A DNA stretch of 56,527 nucleotides from Burkholderiales bacterium (lineage in GTDB: Bacteria; Pseudomonadota; Gammaproteobacteria; Burkholderiales; Casimicrobiaceae): positions 1 through 56,527 of the forward strand of contig JAICKU010000017.1 of NCBI GenBank assembly GCA_025927765.1. The letters are read 5' to 3'. The notes under the pieces are model-generated. The model ran no database searches. It had not been told where the DNA came from and saw only the letters and a list, made by a program, of their open reading frames with translations. Both the position numbers and the translations under genes were made by a program. Each line of letters begins with the position of its first letter. The first letter of the stretch is position 1. Of this stretch, positions 8,245 to 15,537 are shown in pieces.

Positions 8245-8939
8245 ATGAAATAGCGCGCGGTCGCGGCGATGCGCGCATCGAATCCCGCCGCCTGCAGACG
8301 CACCCCGAGCGTGGGCGGTTCCCAGAACACCTTCACGATGTTGAACGTCCGCCCGTCGTCGAGCAGGCGCGTGACGATGCCGGCATCGCGATCGGGCGTG
8401 GGATGATTCACCGCGTGCGACGTCGGGTCGTGCGCCGAGTCGACGATGTACGCGAAGCCGCAAGGCGCGAGCGCGCGGCGCACCATCGCGAAGAACGCGT
8501 CGAAGCGCGGATGCGGGACGTGCGAGAGCCAGAAGCTCATGAACACGAGGTCGTAGCGCGAAGCGGGCTCGAACGCGAAGACGTCCGCCTGCACGTAATC
8601 GACGTTGGCGGCGGCGACGCGGTCGCGGTTGATCGCGAGGACCTCGGGCGCGGCGTCCACGGCCGTGACTCGCGCGGCGCGCGGTGCGAGCCGGCGCGTG
8701 AAAAGGCCCGTGCCGCACGCGATCTCCAGCACGTGCGACGGACGGCGTGTATCGAGCATGGTGTCGACGGCGCGCTCGACTGCCGCGGTGTCGCGATGCC
8801 ACGCCGCGTTGTTCGCCTCGCCGCGATCGAAGCGACCGGTACGGAACCACCACGCGTCGTACTCGGGTGCCCGCGCGCGGTAATACGCGATCTGCTGGTC
8901 GAGAAGCGCGCGCTCTTGCGTGCTCGTGTCGTTGTTCAT
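8208..8939 (-). CDS. Class I SAM-dependent methyltransferase
   Basis: A 243-residue cytoplasmic methyltransferase. Motif I is VLEIACGTGLFTRRL, followed by VTAVDAAPEVL (motif II acidic residue) and VQADVFAF (motif III); later FMSFWLSHVP and MVRRALAPCGFAYIVDS complete a standard Rossmann-type fold. The N-terminal helix YYRARAPEYDAWW is typical of small-molecule or lipid/sugar methyltransferases. It lies ten bases downstream of the larger methyltransferase gene on the same strand, so the two are probably co-transcribed. Its 3' end overlaps the GH-like gene that converges on it. The substrate is unknown; its position between two GH-like proteins suggests a glycan or glycolipid (inference). Confidence 0.87.
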   Translation of the reverse strand: MNNDTSTQERALLDQQIAYYRARAPEYDAWWFRTGRFDRGEANNAAWHRDTAAVERAVDTMLDTRRPSHVLEIACGTGLFTRRLAPRAARVTAVDAAPEVLAINRDRVAAANVDYVQADVFAFEPASRYDLVFMSFWLSHVPHPRFDAFFAMVRRALAPCGFAYIVDSAHDPTSHAVNHPTPDRDAGIVTRLLDDGRTFNIVKVFWEPPTLGVRLQAAGFDARIAATARYFIYGEARPLGATG

Positions 8940-8949
8940 GGCGAGGCCT

Positions 8950-10026
8950 TCAGCGCTTTCGCATCACGACGAGGTCGTGATGCAGGATGTAGCCGGGCAG
9001 GATCGCGAGGATCTCGAAGTAGCATCCCCACGTGCGGCGCACGTAATCGTCGCTGTGGTAGACGTTGACGTACTCGCCGCCGTGATCGGCGTGGCCGTCG
9101 AGCTGCGCATTGCTGCCGCTCACGACGATGCCGTCGCGTTCGACCCGGGCACACGTCTGCGTGTACGCATCGGGCGCGAGCCGCGAGAAGTCGATCGCGG
9201 TGCGCGCGTGCGTGGTCATCATCAGGATCGCGCCGCGCTGCGCGACGCGCGCAAGCTCGGCGAGCCAGCGAAGCTGCATCGGCTCGCGCAGGTGCGTGAA
9301 CACCGAGATGCCGTAGACGAGGTCGAACGCGTCGTCGTCGAACGGCAGCGGCGGCACGAGCGTCGATGCGACGAAGGTACCTGGCAGGTGGTCGCGGCAC
9401 CATGCCACGTTGTCGTGGTCGATGTCGCAACCCGTCAACGCCTGCGCGCTCGAACGCGGAACATGCCGCGCGACGCGGCCGCAGCCCACGCCCCAGTCGA
9501 GCGCGCGCGCGTGCTCGTGCATCCGGCGGCCCGTGAGCTCGACGAGCGCGCGATCGAGGCGGCGATAATCGGTGGCCCCCGACACGAGGAAGCCGCGCGC
9601 ATCGCGATCGCCGATCACGCGAAAGCGCCGGTCGTCGCCGGGAAGGTCCGTATGACGCGCGGTGTCCGGCACGAACCACGAATCGCGCCCCCGCTCGACG
9701 CGCGGCGTGTCCGCGCGTACGCGCCGGATCTCCATCATGCCGTCGGGATACGGGTCGTCGAGCGCGTCGATCTCGGCGACGAAGCCGCAGTTCGCCGCGT
9801 CGCGCCGCTGCCAGAACACCGCGCCCACGTCGTCGCGACGCAGCGGATACGCGATGCGGTCGCAGCGCCGGCCGTTGATCGTGAACCAGCCTTCGTCGGG
9901 CTCGCGCGCGCCGACCCGCATCGACCAGCCCTCGGCGCGCACGTGCGCACCGTCGAACGTCACGCGATCGACGTACCACGGTTCGGCGCGAAGGCGCGCG
10001 AGCGGAAGCGATTCACGATCGGTCAT
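8950..10026 (-). CDS. Methyltransferase with N-terminal beta-sandwich-like accessory domain
   Basis: A 358-residue protein. The first 110 residues form a beta-rich domain containing VTFDGAHVRAEGWSM and EGWFTINGRRCDRI, similar in style to the N-terminal domain of the GH-like protein encoded divergently. The C-terminal part is a class I methyltransferase with LDWGVGCGRVARHV (motif I), GCDIDHDNVAWCRDHLPG and FDLVYGISVFTHLREPMQ; this pattern is common among methyltransferases encoded with polysaccharide genes. The start ATG at 10026 was chosen because the domain begins directly after it; the frame stays open upstream into the divergent gene. Only 41 bases separate it from the divergent start. The substrate is unknown. 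Confidence 0.85.
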   Translation of the reverse strand: MTDRESLPLARLRAEPWYVDRVTFDGAHVRAEGWSMRVGAREPDEGWFTINGRRCDRIAYPLRRDDVGAVFWQRRDAANCGFVAEIDALDDPYPDGMMEIRRVRADTPRVERGRDSWFVPDTARHTDLPGDDRRFRVIGDRDARGFLVSGATDYRRLDRALVELTGRRMHEHARALDWGVGCGRVARHVPRSSAQALTGCDIDHDNVAWCRDHLPGTFVASTLVPPLPFDDDAFDLVYGISVFTHLREPMQLRWLAELARVAQRGAILMMTTHARTAIDFSRLAPDAYTQTCARVERDGIVVSGSNAQLDGHADHGGEYVNVYHSDDYVRRTWGCYFEILAILPGYILHHDLVVMRKR

Positions 10027-10067
10027 GGCGTGAATCGATTCTACGACACGCGATAATCGGCGACGTG

Positions 10068-12308
10068 ATGAAGCCCGGCGAATCGCAGTCCACCGAGCCC
10101 GCGGCCGTCGGATGGATCGACATGCCGATGGCCGAAGGCGTCGTCGGGCCGAGCGTGTGCATCCACGGCTGGGCGCTCGCACGCGCGGGCATTCGCAGCG
10201 TCGACGTCTGCCTCGACGACCACCGCTTCACGGCACGCCGTGGAATGCCGCGCGCCGACGTCGCCGCGGCGCATCCCGGCTATCCCGATGCGCGCAACGC
10301 GGGCTTCGCGTTCGACGCCGACCTGTCGGCCCATCCGGCGCCGCCCGACGTCGACCGGCGCACGCTGCGCATCGTGGCGGTCGATTGCACGGGTCGTGAA
10401 ACGCTGCTCGGCACGCGCACGCTCGTCGAGGCGAGCGCGCACGCGCGCTGGCGTTTCGTCGATCGCACCGACGCGAAGCCCTTCTACCTGCTGCCGGCGC
10501 TGTCGGGCGTGGCGGCCGGCGGCGCGTTCGGGCTCGACGCACGTTACGCCGCGTACGCGTCGGACACGATGCGCATCGGCATGCGGGTGCCGATCCTGTA
10601 CCTGCGGACGACGCTCGGTGCCGCGAGCGACTATGCGTTCGATCCGAGCTTCGACACCATGCGCCGCCACGGCACGCGCGCGGTCGCCGACGACGCGCTC
10701 GCGCCGCTCCTCGCGTACGCGGCGTCGCATGCGTTGCCGGTGCTCGTCACGCTGAACGGCGGCATCTGGTCCGACGCGTCGGGCACGTGCGTCGAATGGG
10801 ACCTGACGGACCGCCTCGAGCAGGACGTCGCGAACTGCCAGTGGAACGAGCGCGACGAGGTGATGGCCGACGACTTCCTCACGCACCTGCCCGGATCGCA
10901 GCACGCACCCGAGCTCGCGCGCGCGCTGACGCTCAATGTCTACGCGCACGACGTGCGCCGCCTGAAGCGGCGCAATCTGCAGCAGGCGGCCGCGCACGTG
11001 GTCACGTTCATGCATGCGCACGAAGACCTCTTCGTCGGCGTCAACCTCGACCCGGACGTGTACGTCAATCCGTTCTTCGCGGAAACGCAGTGGTACGACT
11101 ACAACCCGGGAACCATCGCGCAGTTTCGCGACTGGCTTGCGGGCCGCGGGCCGTACGCCGGCGACGTGCGCGGCGATCTTCCCGATCTGCGCGCTTACCG
11201 GCGCGAGCAGGCGCTGACGCTCGACGACGTACGCAGAATCTCGCGCCACGCGTTCGCGCGCTGGGACGACGTCGACCCACCGCGCACGTTTTCGAGCGAT
11301 CCCGCGCAACCGTTCTGGCGCGACCCGTGGGTGCGGGAGTGGGAACATTTCCGCCGCCATCTCGTCGCGCTGCATTACGACGAGCTCGCGCGCTGGCTCG
11401 CCGACGCCGGCGTTCCGCGCAATCGCATCTGGTCGTCGCAGGGGTTCATGACGCCGGCCGGTCACGCGATGCCCATCGCCTTGGCGCTCGACAGCCCGGC
11501 ACGCAACTACGACTCGGGCGGCGTATCGATCGAAGGCAGCAAGCCCCGCGACGGCCATCTCGGCGCGATCGTCTACGGCGACGCGGCGACGAACGCGATG
11601 CCGATGGAGAACGATCGGACGTTCTACGCGACGCTCGCCGATGTCGATCCCGATTTCGGCATCACGGAATGCAACACCGCGGATCTTCGTGACCGCGAGC
11701 GTCGGCCGACATACGCGGACGCGTATCGCGCCTTGCGGGACATGTGGAACGCCGGGGCGCGCTTCGTGTCGCCAATGGCGTGGAACGGGACGAACGGCAG
11801 CGACGCGAACGCGCCCGGCTACGTCACGTTCACCGCGTGGCGCAATACGCCGCTCGAGGCTGCGGCGCGCGATTTCCTGCTCGCGCGCTCGGGACTTCCG
11901 CGCGGCAGCAAGCTGTGGACATTCGGGTCGACGACACACGCCGACGACGACGGCTGGATCGCGGAGGCGGGCACATTGGCGTCGCAGCACGGCGCGCTCG
12001 CGTCGACGGCGGACGCGAGTGGCAAGCTGGTGCTGGTGTCACCGCCCGACATCGGCTGCGATCGCGTCGCGCACGTGGTGCTGGGGCTCGATCCATCGGT
12101 CGAAGGCAGCGTGGAGATCGAGGTTGCCACGTCGATGGACGCGCCATGGACATGCATCGTCCGTGCACCGCTCGCGTCGCTCACACCCACGCCGGCGGGC
12201 GTCGTCGTCGCCTGTGAAGCGCTCCCGGCTTATCGCCTTCGCGTCACGCTGTCGCTCGCCCCGGCTGTGCGCGCGACGCTACGGCGCGTCGCCCTCCTAC
12301 AAAAATAG
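10068..12308 (+). CDS. GH-like TIM-barrel protein with N-terminal beta-sandwich domain (paralogue B)
   Basis: A 746-residue paralogue of the protein at 6187-8244. Residues 1 to about 130 form an extra domain with the pattern CIHGWALARAGIRSVDVCLD, then PRADVAAAHPGYPDARNAGF, resembling beta-sandwich modules seen in polysaccharide-related proteins. The barrel-like part then repeats the blocks of the first paralogue: VPILYLRTT, LNGGIWSDAS, LFVGVNLDPDVYVNPFF, DYNPGTIAQFRDWL, FRRHLVALHYDELARW, SIEGSKPRDGHLGAI and MAWNGTNG. No signal peptide is visible, so it may act in the cytoplasm. An ATG at 10068 follows a GTG at 10065. The stop TAG (12306-12308) lies within an intergenic palindrome of the GGGTC/GACCC family. 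Confidence 0.72.
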   Translation: MKPGESQSTEPAAVGWIDMPMAEGVVGPSVCIHGWALARAGIRSVDVCLDDHRFTARRGMPRADVAAAHPGYPDARNAGFAFDADLSAHPAPPDVDRRTLRIVAVDCTGRETLLGTRTLVEASAHARWRFVDRTDAKPFYLLPALSGVAAGGAFGLDARYAAYASDTMRIGMRVPILYLRTTLGAASDYAFDPSFDTMRRHGTRAVADDALAPLLAYAASHALPVLVTLNGGIWSDASGTCVEWDLTDRLEQDVANCQWNERDEVMADDFLTHLPGSQHAPELARALTLNVYAHDVRRLKRRNLQQAAAHVVTFMHAHEDLFVGVNLDPDVYVNPFFAETQWYDYNPGTIAQFRDWLAGRGPYAGDVRGDLPDLRAYRREQALTLDDVRRISRHAFARWDDVDPPRTFSSDPAQPFWRDPWVREWEHFRRHLVALHYDELARWLADAGVPRNRIWSSQGFMTPAGHAMPIALALDSPARNYDSGGVSIEGSKPRDGHLGAIVYGDAATNAMPMENDRTFYATLADVDPDFGITECNTADLRDRERRPTYADAYRALRDMWNAGARFVSPMAWNGTNGSDANAPGYVTFTAWRNTPLEAAARDFLLARSGLPRGSKLWTFGSTTHADDDGWIAEAGTLASQHGALASTADASGKLVLVSPPDIGCDRVAHVVLGLDPSVEGSVEIEVATSMDAPWTCIVRAPLASLTPTPAGVVVACEALPAYRLRVTLSLAPAVRATLRRVALLQK

Positions 12309-12324
12309 GGTCTGACCCTCATTT
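12303..12324. repeat. GGGTC/GACCC-type palindrome between convergent genes
   Basis: AAATAGGGTC-T-GACCCTCATTT is an inverted repeat with a six-pair perfect core AGGGTC/GACCCT and a single central base. It lies between the convergent GH-like gene and the BKACE gene and overlaps the stop codon of the former. It probably acts as a bidirectional terminator or a REP-like element. Confidence 0.7.
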
Positions 12325-12326
12325 CC

Positions 12327-13157
12327 TTACTTCGGGGGCAGGCCCAGGATCTCGCGCGCCTGCGCCGGCGTCGCCACCACGCGGTCGTACTCGCCGCACA
12401 CGCCGACGATCTTCTTCACGAGCTCGGCGTTGCTCGCCGCGAGCCGGGTCTTGTCGAAGCGCGTGTTGTCCTCGAGGCCCGTGCGGCAATGGCCACCGGC
12501 TTCGAGGCACCATTTGTTCACGTCGAACTGATGGCGCGAGATGCCGGCCGCGACCCACGTGGCGCCGGGCAGCACGTTCACGAGTTCGCGACGCAGGAAA
12601 TCGAACACTTCGCGCCGCACCGGCAGCGCGTTGGGAATGCCCATCACGAACTGCACGTGCGGCTTCTCCTTCAAGAGGCCCTTCTGCACGAGGTTCGCGG
12701 CGTTGTATAGCATCGCGAGGTCGAACACTTCCACCTCGGGCTTGACGCCGTACTCGAGCATGCTCTGCGCGAGGCCGTCGACGAGTTGCGGCGGGTTCTC
12801 GTAGATCATCGTCGCGAAGTTCACCGAGCCCGTCGCGAGCGACGCCATGTCGGGCTTGAGATGGAGCATCGCGCCGCGCGACGCCTGATCGCGTCCGCGG
12901 CCGCCCGTCGAGAACTGCACGATCATGCCGGGGCAGTGCTTCACCACCCCCTCCTGCACCTGCGCGTAAAGCGCGGGGTCGGAGCTCGGCGACTCGTCCG
13001 GATTGCGCACGTGGATGTGCACGAGCGCCGCACCCGCTTCGTAGGCCTCGTGCGTCGATTCGATCTGCTCGCTCGGCGTGACCGGCACCGCCGGGTTGTC
13101 CTTCTTCCTCGGCTGCGATCCGGTGATCGCGACGGAAATGATGACGGGGTCTGCCAT
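12327..13157 (-). CDS. BKACE family (DUF849) 3-keto-5-aminohexanoate cleavage-like enzyme
   Basis: A 276-residue TIM-barrel enzyme of the beta-keto acid cleavage family. The N-terminus VIISVAITG is followed by ALVHIHVRNPD, where the two histidines are the zinc ligands of the family, and later QFSTGGRG, GSVNFA, PEVEVFD and a C-terminal EDNTRF with the conserved acidic residue. BKACE enzymes condense a beta-keto acid with acetyl-CoA and release acetoacetate plus a new CoA ester; substrates vary widely. It is encoded 19 bases downstream of an orphan NitT/TauT-type binding protein on the same strand, which may supply the substrate. The particular keto acid cannot be predicted from what I can see. 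Confidence 0.9.
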   Translation of the reverse strand: MADPVIISVAITGSQPRKKDNPAVPVTPSEQIESTHEAYEAGAALVHIHVRNPDESPSSDPALYAQVQEGVVKHCPGMIVQFSTGGRGRDQASRGAMLHLKPDMASLATGSVNFATMIYENPPQLVDGLAQSMLEYGVKPEVEVFDLAMLYNAANLVQKGLLKEKPHVQFVMGIPNALPVRREVFDFLRRELVNVLPGATWVAAGISRHQFDVNKWCLEAGGHCRTGLEDNTRFDKTRLAASNAELVKKIVGVCGEYDRVVATPAQAREILGLPPK

Positions 13158-13176
13158 GGTTCGCCTCGTGTTCGCG

Positions 13177-14172
13177 CTAGCTGCCGGGCAGCGCGTGGAT
13201 GTCGTCGAAGAACATGTCCTTCCACGACGCCGGACGATGCTTGATCAGCCCGTCGTCGTACATGAACTGCGCGTAGTTGCCGATCTGCCGCGGCGTCAGC
13301 GTGAACTCGATCGCCGGCTCGGTGATCATCCGGTACGCGTCGTCGACCGATTCCTTGCTGTTGGCCGCCTTCACGTAACGCGCCGCGGCCGCGCGCTTGT
13401 CGGCGTTGACGATGCGCGTCGCCTCGTCGAGCGCCTCGACGAACGCGTGATAGAGCTTCGGATTCGCGTTGCGAAAGCGCGCGGTGGTCCACAGCACCGT
13501 GAACGTGAGCGGCCCCTTCATCACGTCGTACGACGACAGGACGCGGTGCACGCGCGGATCCTGGAGCTCGATGTCCTGGAACGGGGGCGCCGTGAAATGT
13601 GCGGTGATCGAGCCGTTCGTGAGCGCCGCGACTCCATCCGGATGGCTCATCGACACCGTCAGCTTGTTGAGCGAGTCGGCCTTGTCCTTGCCGAGTTCCT
13701 GCGCGGCGGCCATCGCAAGGATCGTCGCCTGGTTCGACACCTTGACGGCCGGCAGGCCGATGCGATCGGACGCGGTGAAGTCCCTGACCGACCTGACGTT
13801 CGGATTCGTCGTGTTGAGGTAGAGCGGCGCCTGCACCATCGCCGCCACCATGCGCACGTCGAGGCTGTCGCGCGTCTTGTCCCACAGGATGATCGGCGGC
13901 GCGAGCCCGCCCGAGGCAATGTCGAGCGAGCCCGACAGCAGCGCGTCGTTCATCACGTTGCCGGCGGCGAACTTCGCCCACGTCACCTTCACGTCGCCGA
14001 GGCCGGCCGCCTTCGCGTGCTTCTCGATCAGGCCGTCGCGCTGCATCACCATGAGCTGCAGGTAGCTGAAGCCGTACTGCTGCGCGATGCGCAGCTCGTT
14101 CGTCTCGGCACGCACAGTGCAGGCGAGGCACAGCGCGGCGACGAACATCACCGCGCGCGTGGTGAACCGCAT
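13177..14172 (-). CDS. NitT/TauT-type ABC transporter substrate-binding protein
   Basis: A 331-residue periplasmic binding protein with a signal peptide (about residues 1-23, ending LACTVRA). The mature N-terminus LRIAQQYGFSYLQLMVMQRDG and the later LSGSLDIASGG and LYLNTTNPN follow the NMT1/THI5-like pattern of the nitrate/sulfonate/taurine family. A good ribosome binding site (GAGGAG) precedes the ATG at 14172. No ATPase or permease of this system is encoded in the window, so the protein either serves a transporter elsewhere or stands alone. It is placed between surA and the BKACE gene, all on one strand. Confidence 0.87.
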   Translation of the reverse strand: MRFTTRAVMFVAALCLACTVRAETNELRIAQQYGFSYLQLMVMQRDGLIEKHAKAAGLGDVKVTWAKFAAGNVMNDALLSGSLDIASGGLAPPIILWDKTRDSLDVRMVAAMVQAPLYLNTTNPNVRSVRDFTASDRIGLPAVKVSNQATILAMAAAQELGKDKADSLNKLTVSMSHPDGVAALTNGSITAHFTAPPFQDIELQDPRVHRVLSSYDVMKGPLTFTVLWTTARFRNANPKLYHAFVEALDEATRIVNADKRAAAARYVKAANSKESVDDAYRMITEPAIEFTLTPRQIGNYAQFMYDDGLIKHRPASWKDMFFDDIHALPGS

Positions 14173-14216
14173 CACTCCTCCTCGGTGCCGGGAGGCACCC
14201 GGTGTTCCGCGACCGT

Positions 14217-15521
14217 TTACCGGTCGTCGTTCTTGTACTCGACGTACGTGCGATCGCGCAACTGCCGCACGAACTCCTCGAACTGCTCGTCGCTCTTGCG
14301 TTGCCGGATCGCCTGCCGCGCCTGCTCGCGGCGCCGCTCGACCGTCACGTCCTGCTTGCGCCGCTCGAGCACCTGGATCAGGTGCCAGCCGAACGGCGTA
14401 CGGATCGGCTGCGAGATCTCGTTCACCGCGAGCTTGTCCATCGCATGCTCGAAGTCGGGCACCGTGTCGCCGGGCGACAGCCAGCCGAGGTCGCCACCCT
14501 TGGCGCTCGACGCGTCTTCGGAATTGGCGCGTGCGATGTCCTCGAAGCTCGCGCCTGCAACGAGCCGGTCGCGCAGCCGGTCGATCTTCACCTTCGCGTC
14601 GGCCTCCGACACCTGCTCGTTGACCTTGACGAGGATGTGGCGCGCATGCGTCTGGTCGACGACGGTCGGCGTGTTGCGGCTGCGCTCGTTGATGAGCTTC
14701 ACGATGTGGAAGCCGCTCGCGCTGCGCAGCACGTCGGACACCTGGCCCGGCTTCATCTTCTGCACGAGGTCCGCGAACACCGACGGCAGTCGCGCGCGCG
14801 TGCGCCAGCCGAGATCGCCGCCCGACGGCGCGTCGGGCGCGGCGGAATAGGCCGCCGCGACCTGCGCGAAGTCCTTGCCGGACTTGATGTCGGCGAGCGC
14901 CTGCTCGGCGCGCTTGCGGCTCGCCTCGACGGCGTCGGGCGACGCCTGCTCGGGCACGCTGATGTAGACGTGCGACAGCTGGTATTCGTCCTCGCCGCCC
15001 GCCTGCGACGCGATCGTGGCCAGGTAGTTGTCGACCTCGGCGTCGGACACGTTCACCTTGCTGTCGACCTCGCGCTCGCGCACGCGCTGGATGATGAGCT
15101 GCTTGCGGAGGTCCTCGCGGTAGTTCGCGTACGGGATGCCCTCGCGCTCGAGCACCTTGCGGAACTCCTCGGGCGACAGCTTGTTCTCCTCGGCCACGCG
15201 CAGGATCGTGCGCTCGACGGTCGTGTCGTCGACGCGGATGCCCGTCTCCTTCGCGTACTGCAGCACCGCACGCTGCACGATCAGCCGCTCCAGCACCTGC
15301 TTGTCGAGCACGTCGGTCGACGGCGGCGTGACGTTCGACGCCTTCATCTGCGACAGCAGGATGCGGCGCGCCTCGCTCATGTCCCATTGCGTGATTGCCT
15401 CGTCGTTGACGACGACGAGCACGCGGTCGAGCGAGACCGGATTGACGGTGGCGTTCGCGATCGCGGCGAAGAACGCGGTTGCGACGACGAACGCGAATTG
15501 GAACAGGCGGCCGTGAGCCAT
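14217..15521 (-). CDS. surA: SurA periplasmic chaperone / peptidyl-prolyl isomerase
   Basis: A 434-residue periplasmic protein with an N-terminal signal peptide ending AANA. It has a SurA N-terminal chaperone region (VNDEAITQWDMSEA, then the helical part to about residue 170) and two parvulin/PpiC domains: the first around residues 175-280 (GGDLGWRTRARLP, FHIVKLINER) and the second around 285-390 (ARHILVKVNE, GGDLGWLSPGDTVPDFE, GWHLIQVLER). SurA escorts unfolded outer-membrane proteins to the BAM complex. It follows lptD by 16 bases on the same strand, the conserved lptD-surA arrangement; LptD is itself a SurA client. The usual downstream pdxA and ksgA are not present here. Confidence 0.96.
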   Translation of the reverse strand: MAHGRLFQFAFVVATAFFAAIANATVNPVSLDRVLVVVNDEAITQWDMSEARRILLSQMKASNVTPPSTDVLDKQVLERLIVQRAVLQYAKETGIRVDDTTVERTILRVAEENKLSPEEFRKVLEREGIPYANYREDLRKQLIIQRVREREVDSKVNVSDAEVDNYLATIASQAGGEDEYQLSHVYISVPEQASPDAVEASRKRAEQALADIKSGKDFAQVAAAYSAAPDAPSGGDLGWRTRARLPSVFADLVQKMKPGQVSDVLRSASGFHIVKLINERSRNTPTVVDQTHARHILVKVNEQVSEADAKVKIDRLRDRLVAGASFEDIARANSEDASSAKGGDLGWLSPGDTVPDFEHAMDKLAVNEISQPIRTPFGWHLIQVLERRKQDVTVERRREQARQAIRQRKSDEQFEEFVRQLRDRTYVEYKNDDR

Positions 15522-15537
15522 GGGTGAAACGCCTCTA

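Noticed and set aside
6877-8853. Long open frame on the minus strand opposite the first GH-like protein
   Set aside because: It is a by-product of GC-rich codon use: the product is arginine-rich and low in complexity, whereas the plus-strand frame has a signal peptide and motifs shared with its paralogue.
10041-11990. Long open frame on the minus strand opposite the second GH-like protein
   Set aside because: The predicted product is a run of arginine, valine and alanine without domains; the plus-strand frame is clearly the coding one.
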